A stretch of DNA of 64,000 nucleotides from JBBECE01 sp964574935 (lineage in GTDB: Bacteria; Pseudomonadota; Alphaproteobacteria; Rhizobiales; Devosiaceae). Under the pieces are notes generated by a model. It was not told the origin of the DNA, made no database searches, and saw only the letters and a program-made list of their open reading frames with translations. Positions 33,599 through 42,905 of the stretch are shown here, in pieces. The translations under genes were made by a program, and so were the position numbers. The stretch is from assembly GCA_964574935.1 (NCBI GenBank), contig CAZNOZ010000001.1, positions 51,294 through 115,293 of the forward strand, given 5' to 3'. The stretch's first letter is position 1, and each line of letters opens with the position of its first letter.

Positions 33599-34926
33599 CG
33601 TGGCCGCGTCCATTCGGGCGCAGGGTCCGGGCGCGGGTTCGCTCTGGCATTGTTTTCGTTGCCCAGCGACATCACCGCATCCGAAGCGCTCGACGCGAAC
33701 TTGCCCAGGATCGCCCACTCGCGCTGCAGGGAACGGCGCGCCGCCTCCCACATGCTCGCCTCGACATTACCGCTGTGCCCCTTGGCGGCCAGGACGCGCT
33801 CGTACAGCGAGACGGTATCGCGCACGCAATTGGGCCAGGCGTAGCGTCCGGCCGTCGCGCGTGCGGCATCGCTCAGCCGGGTCCGGTCCGCGGCGCTCGC
33901 CTCGGCGACCCCGGCGAGCGCCTCGGCGAAGGCCCGTTCGTCGGCGTCGGCGGGCAGCAAACGACCGTTGATTCCGTCTTCGACGATTTCCCGCACCCCG
34001 GTGGCTTCGAGCGCCACCACCGACACCCCCGCGGCCATCGCCTCGGCAAGCACCAGTCCCTGGGTTTCCGAATGCGAAGCAAAGGCGAACACATTCATCG
34101 CCGCATAGGTGTCGGCCAGCTCCCGGCCCTTGAGCACCCCGGTCAGGTGCAGCCGTTCGCCGAGCTCGGCGGAATCGAACATCTCGCGGATGATTTCGGC
34201 CATCGCGCCGCCGCCGGCGATGACGACCTCGGCCCGCTGATGGTTGGAGACAAAGCGGATGATGCTGCGCGCCAGGAACGGCAGATTTTTCTCCAGCGCC
34301 AGCCGGCCGACATGGCCGACGACGAACGCGTCGTCGTCGATGCCCAGCCGGGCTCGAACCGCGGCGCCATCGCCGGAGTGGAACTGCTCCACGCCCACGC
34401 CGCTGGGGATGACCTCGATAGGCACCTGAACCTGCTTGCTGCGCAGGTAGGTCGCGATGCTCTCGCTCGGCGCGATGACGGCGTTGCACAGGCGGCAGTA
34501 GCCCAGCGCCAGGTTGACCGCCAGCCGCTGCATCAACGGTGAATCGGCGGCCGCGTAGTGGCTGTAGAGCTCGTAGCGCGTGTGGTAGGTGAACACCGCC
34601 GGCACGTTGTGTTGTGCCGACGCCCTCAGCGCCGTGTCGCCGAGCAGGAACGGGTGATGCGAGTGCACGATGTCGAGGTCGAAGGCGCGCAGATCGCGCT
34701 CGAGAGGACGGCTCAGGGGCAGCGGAACCGAAAAGTCCGAGCCGCCGAACCGCTGAATGGCCGGCACCCGGATGACATCGTGGTCAGGCTCCATGCCGGG
34801 GAAATCCGGGGCCACCACCAGCACGCGATGACCTGCGGCGCGCAGGCCATCGGCGAGCCCGCTGACGCTTCGCGCCACCCCGCCGACATGCGGCGTGAAG
34901 GTGTTGGTGAACATCACGATGTTCAT
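33595..34926 (-). CDS. Family 4 glycosyltransferase
   Basis: A 443-residue GT-B glycosyltransferase. The N-terminal domain starts MNIVMFTNTFTPHVGGVARS, with the glycine loop that binds the donor. The C-terminal domain has VGHVGRLALEKNLPFLARS, and the family EX7E motif in SHSETQGLVLAEAMAAG. The overall pattern resembles the PimB/mannosyltransferase group acting on lipid acceptors. GAGGGGG lies 8 bases before the ATG at 34926. The C-terminus extends about 60 residues beyond the usual fold. It is the first gene of a two-gene unit with DUF374. Confidence 0.88.
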   Translation of the reverse strand: MNIVMFTNTFTPHVGGVARSVSGLADGLRAAGHRVLVVAPDFPGMEPDHDVIRVPAIQRFGGSDFSVPLPLSRPLERDLRAFDLDIVHSHHPFLLGDTALRASAQHNVPAVFTYHTRYELYSHYAAADSPLMQRLAVNLALGYCRLCNAVIAPSESIATYLRSKQVQVPIEVIPSGVGVEQFHSGDGAAVRARLGIDDDAFVVGHVGRLALEKNLPFLARSIIRFVSNHQRAEVVIAGGGAMAEIIREMFDSAELGERLHLTGVLKGRELADTYAAMNVFAFASHSETQGLVLAEAMAAGVSVVALEATGVREIVEDGINGRLLPADADERAFAEALAGVAEASAADRTRLSDAARATAGRYAWPNCVRDTVSLYERVLAAKGHSGNVEASMWEAARRSLQREWAILGKFASSASDAVMSLGNENNARANPRPDPAPEWTRPR

Positions 34927-35291
34927 CCGATTGCCCCCTCGTGGCTCCACCAAACCTTGCTTTGTTGTTGGGGATCAAGCCCTTTCTGCGCCCGACGCTG
35001 CGGGTGCGGACGCGGCATCCCGCGGGACGGAGATCCGCCGGTCGGCCGTGACGGGCGCGTTGGTGGCCGCCGACCACGAAACTCGCCACGGGCAGAAGCA
35101 AAACCGTGACCGAATTCCGGTCGAAGGGCCCGTTGAACTGACCGCCGGCATCGGCTCGGCGCATGGGCCCGCATAAACCGGAATCCGCTTGCCCACCCAC
35201 CCCGGTGATGTTCAACTGCACCATTGAGAATTACTGCTGAGCCTCGATTTGTTCAGCGCTTTGAGCGTATTCCGGGCAGGGGCCGCTCGAT
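34927..35291. other. 365-base divergent intergenic region
   Basis: This lies between the glycosyltransferase and the DUF2339 gene, which are divergent. Short open frames cross it on both strands, but none has a ribosome-binding site or recognisable product. A 15-base palindrome, arms GACCG and CGGTC around AATTC, lies at 35108-35122. I see no convincing promoter. Confidence 0.5.
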
Positions 35292-38162
35292 TTGGAATTC
35301 ATTGTCGCACTCGCAGTTCTCGCGATTATTGCTGCGCCGGTGCTGTCGATCATCGCGCTCGTCAATTCAAATCGAACAAGGTTGCCGCCCGACTACGATC
35401 GCCACCGGGCCTTGCTGGAGGGCGTGAACCGGCGCGTCGACGCGCTGGCCGAGGCACAAGCGGAGTTGGCGCAGCGCCTCGACGGGGGCCCGGCCATGCC
35501 CGCCCGCGCGGCCGCGTCGCCGACGGTTGCCGAACCGGAACCGGTTGAGCCCGCCGCCCTGGACGGCGAAAAGGCCGCTCCCGAGGATCTCGCAGAAGAA
35601 CCCGAACCCGAAGTTCCGGCGCCCGGGGAGCCGGTGCCTGAAGAGGCTGAGTCCGGTGAGGCCCCGGAACAAGAGCAGCCAAGCGAAACGCGGCCGAGCG
35701 ATGAAAGGGCGGCGGAGACCGGGCCGTGGGCAATGGCGCCAGCCGCCCAAGCGCCGGCCCGGGTGGGCCGCACCTTCGACTGGGAGCGCATGGTCGGCAT
35801 CCGGCTGCCGATCTGGCTCGGCGCCATCACTCTCAGCGTGGCGGCGTTTTTCCTCGTCGTCTACACGGTGGAAGCCGGGCTGCTGACCCCGTGGCGGCGC
35901 GTGTTTGCCGGCATCGCCGGCGGCGCCGCGGGACTGGCCGGCGCCGAGTACGTGCTGCGCCGGATGCGGACCGGCAACGCCGGCGCCATCGCCGCCGCGT
36001 TGGCCTCGGCCGCCGTGACAGCGTTCTATGTGTCGGGCTACGCCGCCGCGACCCTGTTCGAACTCGTTCCGCCTTCCTTCGGGTTCGCCGCCATGGGCGT
36101 CACCACCTTCGCGGCCATCGCAATTTCGCTGCGCTTCGGCTGGGTGGTGGTGATCGTGGCGCTCTTCGGCGGCAATCTGACGCCGCTGCTCATCCGTACC
36201 ACCGAACCGAATGAGGCGGTGTTCTTTGCCTATCTTCTGGCCATCTTCGCCGCCGCGTTCATCGTGATGGACCGCCGCGGCTGGCCACAGCTCACTTTGA
36301 CCACGCTGATCGGTCCGGCGATCTGGATCGGCGTCTATGCGATGAGCGGCAACGCCGCCGACTCGCCGTTGTGGATCACCGCCTTCCTCATCGCGCTGCC
36401 GTCGGTGACGCTGGCGGTGCGCCGCGATCAGTGGCTGAAGGACACCGAGACCGCGACCGGTTTGCGCCAGCCCGGCGCGAAATCCATCGTCGCGCGGGCC
36501 GCCGGCGACGCCATCGGCGCCGCGATGGTCCTTGCCGCCGCCGGCTTCGTCGGCATTCTGATCGGTGCCGACCATCCCTGGCCGGTCTGGCAGGGCTTCA
36601 TGGTCTTCGCCGGGGCGACCGTCGCGCTGTCGCTCTACCGGCCCAACGCACTCTGGGCGATGCCGCTGTACGCGCTGGCCGCCGCCGCCGTCGCCGTTCT
36701 CATCTGGCAACGACCCGGCGAGACGGAACTACTCGTTGTTCTGGCGATCCTCTTCGCGATTTTCGCCTCAGGTGCCGTCGCCCACTTTGTCCGCCTGCAG
36801 CGGCCCGCTCTGTGGGGCATGGTTGTGGCCTTCGTGGGTTTGTTTTTCTATCTCGCGGCCGTTTTCAAATTCGCCGGCTGGGAGGCGGCGCGGGCCAACC
36901 CGCACGCCTGGGCGGCCGCGGCGCTGGCGCTGGCGGTGGGTTTGACCGCGTTGCTGGCGCGCTACGGACCGGCGGTCGCTGAGGGCGAGCAGCGCTCGCG
37001 CGTCTATGCGGCTCTGGCGGCCGCGGTGACGGCACTCGTCTCGATGGCCGTGGTGCTCGAACTTGACCCGCTGGTGTTTCCTGCCGCCACTGCCGCGCAG
37101 GTGCTTGCCCTGTCCATTTTGGTCGGCCGCACCGGCGAACGCGGCCTCGAGTGGGTGGCCTGGGTCTATTTCGCCGTCTATGCGGTCCTGATCTTGGCCA
37201 GCGCCAGCGGCTTCACCGGTCTCCAATCCTACTTTCTCGCGCAGGCGGTGGCGCGCCCGTTCTGGGACGCGCCGATTGCGCTGCTTATCCTCCCGGCGCT
37301 GGGCTTTGTAGTGGCGGCGACCTTGCTGCGGCCCGTCGCGGCTACACCGCTTCCACATTACCTCGACGGCGCCTTCGTCCCGCTGGCAGCTGTCGGAATC
37401 GGCTTCGTGGTGCTCGACAGCTGGACACAGCTCTATGGCGTGCGGGCCTATGTGAACGGCGCGAGCTTCTACAACGCCGAGTTGCTTTTCTTGAGCGCAG
37501 TGCTCGCCGCGGGGGGCTTTTTGGGGCGCCGCGTGCTCGCTGAGACATCGGCGGTCCTCGTGATCACGGTCGCCCTGATGATGGTGTCGAGCTACCTGCT
37601 GCCGCTCCTTGTGGGCTGGCCGCACGCCCGCGTGTCCGGCAACCTCTTCATCAACATCCTGCCCGGAGCCCTCGTGCTGCCGGCGATCCTGCTGCTGGGG
37701 ACCACGTACTGGGCCCGCACCATCGCGGTTCGCGCCATGCCCAGACCCATCTCGCTCGGTTTGCGTTTCGTCGCGGTGATGCTGGTCTTCCTGGCCGCCG
37801 TCATCTGGGTGCGATTCGGCTACCATGCGCGGGCGCTGTATGTGGGCGCGACCTCGGACCCGGAGAACTACACCTACTCGATCGTCACGCTCGTGTTCGG
37901 GATCGGGCTCTTGGTGCTCGGGACGCTGGTCAACAGCCGGCTGGCGCGCGCCCTGTCCTTCGGCTTCTTCCTGGCGGCCGCCATCAAGACGTTTCTGTTC
38001 GATGCCGCGCAGCTCGATGGGCTTCTTCGCGTCGCGTCGTTCATCGGGCTGGGGTTGTCCTTTCTCGGCATCTCCTGGTTTTACGCCCGCTTCGTGTTCC
38101 GCTTCGTGCGCGGCGGCGAAGCCGAACCGCCCTCGGAAGAGGCGGAACTGGCGGACAACTGA
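35292..38162 (+). CDS. DUF2339 giant polytopic membrane protein
   Basis: A 956-residue inner-membrane protein of unknown function. One N-terminal helix (about 3-22) is followed by a short coiled stretch (LEGVNRRVDALAEAQAELAQ), an acidic, proline-rich linker (about 75-145) facing the cytoplasm or periplasm, and then some two dozen membrane helices to near the C-terminus. WERMVGIRLPIWLGAITLSV starts the DUF2339 region. The start is a TTG with AGGGG about 10 bases upstream. It is transcribed alone. No catalytic motif is visible. Confidence 0.85.
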   Translation: MEFIVALAVLAIIAAPVLSIIALVNSNRTRLPPDYDRHRALLEGVNRRVDALAEAQAELAQRLDGGPAMPARAAASPTVAEPEPVEPAALDGEKAAPEDLAEEPEPEVPAPGEPVPEEAESGEAPEQEQPSETRPSDERAAETGPWAMAPAAQAPARVGRTFDWERMVGIRLPIWLGAITLSVAAFFLVVYTVEAGLLTPWRRVFAGIAGGAAGLAGAEYVLRRMRTGNAGAIAAALASAAVTAFYVSGYAAATLFELVPPSFGFAAMGVTTFAAIAISLRFGWVVVIVALFGGNLTPLLIRTTEPNEAVFFAYLLAIFAAAFIVMDRRGWPQLTLTTLIGPAIWIGVYAMSGNAADSPLWITAFLIALPSVTLAVRRDQWLKDTETATGLRQPGAKSIVARAAGDAIGAAMVLAAAGFVGILIGADHPWPVWQGFMVFAGATVALSLYRPNALWAMPLYALAAAAVAVLIWQRPGETELLVVLAILFAIFASGAVAHFVRLQRPALWGMVVAFVGLFFYLAAVFKFAGWEAARANPHAWAAAALALAVGLTALLARYGPAVAEGEQRSRVYAALAAAVTALVSMAVVLELDPLVFPAATAAQVLALSILVGRTGERGLEWVAWVYFAVYAVLILASASGFTGLQSYFLAQAVARPFWDAPIALLILPALGFVVAATLLRPVAATPLPHYLDGAFVPLAAVGIGFVVLDSWTQLYGVRAYVNGASFYNAELLFLSAVLAAGGFLGRRVLAETSAVLVITVALMMVSSYLLPLLVGWPHARVSGNLFINILPGALVLPAILLLGTTYWARTIAVRAMPRPISLGLRFVAVMLVFLAAVIWVRFGYHARALYVGATSDPENYTYSIVTLVFGIGLLVLGTLVNSRLARALSFGFFLAAAIKTFLFDAAQLDGLLRVASFIGLGLSFLGISWFYARFVFRFVRGGEAEPPSEEAELADN

Positions 38163-38208
38163 CGCCACAATGTGCTCAATCGCGAGCGCGCCACCGGCCC
38201 GGCCCGCT

Positions 38209-39426
38209 TCAGCCGGCAGCGGGAGAAAGGGTCGGCGCGCTTTGGGAGGGATGTTTTTCCAGCCCGCGCGCCCAGCGCATCACCGGTTCTTCCATGAGGG
38301 TGTAGGAGACCGTGGCGATCAGGAACGCGACGGCCACCACCCCGGCGCTGATCAGGGCCCACTGCGTGACGTCGGTCATGTCCCAGTAGACGTAGTGAGG
38401 CTGCCAGGCGAGCCTGACGATCTCCATCAGCAGGTAGTGCCAGACATAAAGGCCGTACGAGATTCGCGCGACGTAGGCGATGGGTCTGAGGTCGGTGAAG
38501 CGCGGCAGCACCACCGCCCCCTGCGTACCGACCAGGATCATCGCCACGCCAAGCGGGAACCAGGGGAAGGCGTAAGGGATGTTGGCCAACCCGTAGGCGT
38601 CGAACTGGGGGACGTTCAGCGCGATGCTCGCGATCGCCAGCCCCAGTCCGGTCAGCGCAACCAGATCGAACCATGCCGATTTGATCGCCGCCAGCCGCAC
38701 CTGCACCCCGGCCGCCAGGATTCCGATCGCGAACATGGCGTAGAATGCGATCGGGTTGAAATTGGGCCACCAGAACTTGGCGCCGCCAATCGTGCCGTAC
38801 TCCCAGCCGCGTTGATGCGCGTCCGGCACCAGGTAGGTGATGGCCAGATACTGTGCACCGATGACCAGGGCAATCATCCCAACCCATGCAAGACGAGCCA
38901 GCCAGCCGCGAGCGAACGGGAGTTTGAACACCACCCACAAGCACAGCGGCATCAGCGCATAGGCGGTGATCTCGGTGCCGATCGACCACAGCGGCAGATC
39001 GAGTTCCACCGGAAACCAGGTCAGCCAGTGCAGGTCCGCGACGAGCAGGAATCCGGCGACGAAGCGCACCACCAGGGTGCCATCCAGCGTCGCGCCGAGC
39101 AGAAACACACTGAGCACGAAGCTCACCGTCAGCGCCAGCCAGAACGCGGGCACAATGCGCGCCGCGCGCCGCAGCGCGTAGGTCCTCAGGCTCGGCATGG
39201 GCTTGCCCGCGTCGAAGGCCGTCCAGAACGGGCGCGCCAGCAGGTACCCCGAGAGCACGAAAAAGGCGCCGACGCCGAGGGCGAACATCTGCACGAAAAT
39301 CGAAACGCCGCCCCACGGCCCCAGCGCCTCGGGGGAAATCCGCTGCGCCACGTGATGGGCGATCACCATCAAACAGGCCGTGGCCCGCACAAAATCGGCG
39401 CCGGAGAGGCGATGGGCTGGGCGCAT
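38209..39426 (-). CDS. Acyltransferase family 3 membrane protein
   Basis: A 405-residue inner-membrane protein with about ten helices, of the OafA/NodX-like group that adds acyl (often acetyl) groups to polysaccharides or lipids. LSGADFVRATACLMVIAHHV carries the conserved histidine, and FFVLSGYLLARPFW, LRTYALRRAARIVPAFWLAL and GLYVWHYLL are typical. The ATG at 39426 has GGAGGGG before it; the upstream open frame is rejected. It is convergent with the DUF2339 gene. The acceptor is unknown. Confidence 0.9.
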   Translation of the reverse strand: MRPAHRLSGADFVRATACLMVIAHHVAQRISPEALGPWGGVSIFVQMFALGVGAFFVLSGYLLARPFWTAFDAGKPMPSLRTYALRRAARIVPAFWLALTVSFVLSVFLLGATLDGTLVVRFVAGFLLVADLHWLTWFPVELDLPLWSIGTEITAYALMPLCLWVVFKLPFARGWLARLAWVGMIALVIGAQYLAITYLVPDAHQRGWEYGTIGGAKFWWPNFNPIAFYAMFAIGILAAGVQVRLAAIKSAWFDLVALTGLGLAIASIALNVPQFDAYGLANIPYAFPWFPLGVAMILVGTQGAVVLPRFTDLRPIAYVARISYGLYVWHYLLMEIVRLAWQPHYVYWDMTDVTQWALISAGVVAVAFLIATVSYTLMEEPVMRWARGLEKHPSQSAPTLSPAAG

Positions 39427-39621
39427 GGGCGATTTCCCCTCCACAAGGGCGCGCCGAAGGGCTCGGTGCAGCGTCGCGCCTCTTGTCCACCGGCTAGCAG
39501 TGCATGGCGATGCCGGAAAGGCAACCGGCTCGATGGGCGCGCCTCGCCGCCGCGACACTTCGGTCACCCGGCAGGCGCCCGCCGGGTTGCGGAATCGCCG
39601 CCCCGCCGCTAAAGGCTTCCG

Positions 39622-41178
39622 ATGACGCCCGAATCCCAGTCAATCCTCATCGTCGATTTCGGCTCGCAGGTCACCCAGCTCATCGCCAGGCGGGTCCGCG
39701 AGGCGAAGGTGTATTGCGAAATCCATCCCTTCAACCATGCGAGCGGCGCCTTCGAGCGGCTCGAGCCGAAGGGGCTGATCCTCTCCGGCGGCCCGGCCAG
39801 CGTTCTCGACGAGGGCGCGCCGACCATCCCCGAATTCGTCTTCGCCTCCGGCCTGCCGGTGCTCGGCATCTGCTACGGGCAGCAGGCGATGTGCCTGACT
39901 TTGGGCGGCAAGGTCGAGCCGGGCGGCGACCGCGAGTTCGGCCGCGCCGAGGTGAAGGTCGAAAAGCCCTCGGCGCTGTTCGAAGGCGTCTGGGACGTCG
40001 GCTCCGCGCACCAGGTCTGGATGAGCCACGGCGACCGCGTGGTCGCGCTGCCGGAAGGATTTGAGGCCGTCGGCACCTCCGGCGGCGCGCCGTTCGCCGT
40101 CGTCGCCGACGAAGCCCGACACTACTACGGCGTTCAGTTCCATCCCGAGGTCGTGCACACCCCCGACGGCGCCCGGCTGCTGTCGAATTTCGTGCACACG
40201 GTCTGCGGCTGCCCCGGCAACTGGTCGATGGCGGCCTATCGTGCCGAGGCGGTGAACCGCATCCGCGAACAGGTTGGCAAAGCCAAGGTGATCTGCGGGC
40301 TCTCCGGCGGCGTCGATTCAACGGTCGCCGCGGTTCTCATCCACGAGGCCGTCGGCGAGCAGCTCACCTGCATCCTGGTCGATCACGGCCTGATGCGGGC
40401 CGGCGAGGCGACCGAAGTGGTCGAGCTCTTCCGGTCCCACTACAACATCCCGCTCGTCCATGTGGACGCCGGCGATCTGTTCATCTCGCGGCTCGAACAT
40501 GCCGAGGATCCCGAGGAAAAGCGTCGCATCATCGGGGCCCTGTTCATCGACGTGTTCGACGCCGAGGCGCATAAAATCGGCGGCGCCGAATATCTCGCCC
40601 AGGGCACGCTCTACCCGGACGTCATCGAATCCGTGCCGGTTGCCGGGGGCCCCTCGGCAACCATCAAGTCGCACCACAATGTCGGGGGTCTGCCCGAGCG
40701 CATGCATCTGAAGCTCGTCGAGCCGCTTCGGGAACTCTTCAAGGACGAGGTGCGGACCCTCGGTCGTGAACTCGGCCTGCCGGAGAGCTTCGTCGGCCGC
40801 CATCCGTTTCCCGGCCCGGGGCTGGCCATCCGGACCCCCGGCGCCGTGACCCGCGACAAGCTCGACATCCTCAGGCAGGCCGACGCCATCTATCTCGATG
40901 AAATCCGCAAGGCCGGCCTCTACGACGAAATCTGGCAGGCCTTCGCGGTCCTGTTGCCGGTGCGCACGGTGGGTGTGATGGGCGACGAGCGCAGCTATGA
41001 GCATGTGTGTGCGCTCAGGGCCGTGACCTCGGTTGACGGCATGACGGCCGATTTCTATCCCTTCGACACGCAGTTTCTCGGCTCCGCGGCTACCCGCATC
41101 ATCAACGAGGTGCGCGGCATCAATCGGGTGGTCTACGACGTCACCTCCAAGCCCCCCGGCACAATCGAGTGGGAGTGA
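39622..41178 (+). CDS. guaA: GMP synthase (glutamine-hydrolysing)
   Basis: A 518-residue enzyme that converts XMP to GMP using glutamine and ATP. The class I amidotransferase domain (about 1-200) has the nucleophile in GICYGQQAM and the histidine-glutamate pair in VQFHPEVVH. The ATP pyrophosphatase domain begins ICGLSGGVDSTVAA. The C-terminal dimerisation domain ends NRVVYDVTSKPPGTIEWE. The ribosome-binding site is weak. The sulfotransferase gene starts 4 bases after it. Confidence 0.96.
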   Translation: MTPESQSILIVDFGSQVTQLIARRVREAKVYCEIHPFNHASGAFERLEPKGLILSGGPASVLDEGAPTIPEFVFASGLPVLGICYGQQAMCLTLGGKVEPGGDREFGRAEVKVEKPSALFEGVWDVGSAHQVWMSHGDRVVALPEGFEAVGTSGGAPFAVVADEARHYYGVQFHPEVVHTPDGARLLSNFVHTVCGCPGNWSMAAYRAEAVNRIREQVGKAKVICGLSGGVDSTVAAVLIHEAVGEQLTCILVDHGLMRAGEATEVVELFRSHYNIPLVHVDAGDLFISRLEHAEDPEEKRRIIGALFIDVFDAEAHKIGGAEYLAQGTLYPDVIESVPVAGGPSATIKSHHNVGGLPERMHLKLVEPLRELFKDEVRTLGRELGLPESFVGRHPFPGPGLAIRTPGAVTRDKLDILRQADAIYLDEIRKAGLYDEIWQAFAVLLPVRTVGVMGDERSYEHVCALRAVTSVDGMTADFYPFDTQFLGSAATRIINEVRGINRVVYDVTSKPPGTIEWE

Positions 41179-41182
41179 GCCG

Positions 41183-41983
41183 GTGGCCTCTTTGTTCGAC
41201 GCGCTGACGGCGCCGCTCGAGCGGGCCCGGCGCCTCGACTTCGTGATCGCCGGCGCCGCCAAGGCCGGCACCAGCGCCCTTTGGGCGTATCTCAGACGCA
41301 CCCCCGGCATCTACATGCCGCCGCTCAAGGAACTTGGCTTCTTCGGCGACGACCGGCGCTACGGCGACGGAACCCGCTTCTGGCGCCTGCATCTTTGGTA
41401 CGTATTCGCGCCGCGCGGCGCCATCCGCGGCGAGGCGACGCCGAGCTACCTCTACGAGCCGCAATGTCTGCCGCGCCTGGCCGCCTACAACCCCGACATC
41501 AGGATCGTCTGCATCCTCAGGAACCCGGTGCTGCGCGCCTACTCGGGATGGAATTTCTGGCGCTGGCGCCGCCGTGACTCGGTGCCATTCCTCGACCACA
41601 TCCGGGAGGAAATGGAGGGGTTGCGCCCTGGCGAGACCCCGCAGCGCCGCCCGCCGACCGCGATCGCCCGCAGCGCCTATGCGGTTCAGATCGAGCGCGC
41701 CCAGGCCACCCTGCCGCGCCACAACATCCTGTGGCTGAAATACGAGGACTTCGTTCGTGACCAGCCGGCCGCGGTTGCCCGGACCGTTCGGTTTCTCGGC
41801 GCCCCCGACGGTCCCCCGATCGCCAAGATCCGGACGATCAACGCCTTTCCCTACCGCCGGGCGATCACCGAGGAAGAATATGTCGCGGCGCTGCGCTACC
41901 TGGAGGCCGACATCGATCGCGTCGAACAGCTTCTGGGCTGGGATTGCTCGGACTGGCGCCGCTATCCGCACGCCCGGAGCTGA
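41183..41983 (+). CDS. PAPS-dependent sulfotransferase
   Basis: A 266-residue cytosolic-type sulfotransferase. The 5'-phosphosulfate loop is FVIAGAAKAGTSALWAYL, and the 3'-phosphate region is CILRNPVLRAYSGWNFW. It moves sulfate from PAPS to an alcohol or amine; the acceptor is not predictable. The PAP it releases is the substrate of CysQ (8.5 kb). The GTG at 41183 lies 4 bases after guaA with GGAG upstream, so it may be read from the guaA transcript. It converges on the methyltransferase gene. Confidence 0.87.
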   Translation: MASLFDALTAPLERARRLDFVIAGAAKAGTSALWAYLRRTPGIYMPPLKELGFFGDDRRYGDGTRFWRLHLWYVFAPRGAIRGEATPSYLYEPQCLPRLAAYNPDIRIVCILRNPVLRAYSGWNFWRWRRRDSVPFLDHIREEMEGLRPGETPQRRPPTAIARSAYAVQIERAQATLPRHNILWLKYEDFVRDQPAAVARTVRFLGAPDGPPIAKIRTINAFPYRRAITEEEYVAALRYLEADIDRVEQLLGWDCSDWRRYPHARS

Positions 41984-41992
41984 TCTCGACGG

Positions 41993-42820
41993 TCAGTGCA
42001 CGGCGCGGCAAACGTAGCTCACCGTGCGGATGCGCCGCTCGGCCAGGTTCTGTATCTGGTTGTGCATCATGTCCACGAAGTCCGGTCCGAAGATCAGGTC
42101 GAACCCGACCGGAGGGGGCCCCGAAGCACGCATGCGCTCGGCCATCGCCGCGAACCAGGCTTGGCTTTGCGACGTCGAGTCGGTGCTCGATTCGATCTCG
42201 AAACCCGCGTCGTCGAGCAGCTGCGGCATGTCTTCCGGCGTGGCCAGGGCGCTGATCGAGGGATCGCGCGCCCAGGGCACCGGGAAGATCACGTCGCCGC
42301 CTTCGCCCTGCAGAACGTCGTAGACCGCGAATATCCGGCCGGGCTTCAGGACTCGGCACGCCTCGCGGTACATCGCGGGCTTGTCCGGAATGTTCATCGC
42401 GGCGTGGATGGTCATCGCCGAATCGAACGTGTCGTCGTCCAGGGGCAGATCGGTGGCATCGGCGGCGATGAAATTCACCTCGTCGTCGAGCCCGAACCAG
42501 GCGGAGATCGTCGCCGCCGCCTCGCAGTACGCCTGTGTCAGGTCAACGCCCGTCACGTGGCAATCGTAGGTCTGGGCAACCCGGCGCGCCGGTCCGCCCA
42601 GGCCGCTTCCGATGTCGAGCACCCGGGCGCCGGCGGCGAGGTCCATCTGCTCGGCCAGCTCGAGCGTCGCTTCACCGCCGCGAATGTGAAACTCATCCAC
42701 CCCGGAAACGTCTTGTGGTTTCAAAGAGTTGAGGTCATACCCTCCGGCCGTCAGCCGTTCGGCGATGTCGGCGGCGAGATCGCTTCTGCCGGCATAGTGT
42801 CCCGCTACGGGATCAGTCAC
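41993..42820 (-). CDS. SAM-dependent methyltransferase, sarcosine/dimethylglycine type
   Basis: A 275-residue class I methyltransferase. Motif I is ARVLDIGSGLGGPARRVA, followed by CHVTGVDLTQAYCEAA, IAADATDLPLDDDTFD and ACRVLKPGRIFAVYDV. HYAGRSDLAADI and FHIRGGEATLELAEQM resemble glycine/sarcosine methyltransferases of betaine synthesis, but the substrate is an inference. The GTG start at 42820 has AGGGGA 6 bases upstream. It follows the YbdK gene after 85 bases on the same strand. Confidence 0.8.
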   Translation of the reverse strand: MTDPVAGHYAGRSDLAADIAERLTAGGYDLNSLKPQDVSGVDEFHIRGGEATLELAEQMDLAAGARVLDIGSGLGGPARRVAQTYDCHVTGVDLTQAYCEAAATISAWFGLDDEVNFIAADATDLPLDDDTFDSAMTIHAAMNIPDKPAMYREACRVLKPGRIFAVYDVLQGEGGDVIFPVPWARDPSISALATPEDMPQLLDDAGFEIESSTDSTSQSQAWFAAMAERMRASGPPPVGFDLIFGPDFVDMMHNQIQNLAERRIRTVSYVCRAVH

Positions 42821-42905
42821 GGTTTCCCCTGACGTGTCGTTGGCGTTCCATTTGCCAACTCCGAGGATAACAAGCCTGCCTCGAAGGGGCCAGAAAGCGG
42901 CGCCG

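Noticed and set aside
34784..35224. 146-codon minus-strand frame upstream of the glycosyltransferase
   Set aside because: It has no ribosome-binding site, overlaps the glycosyltransferase start in another frame, and shows no domain.
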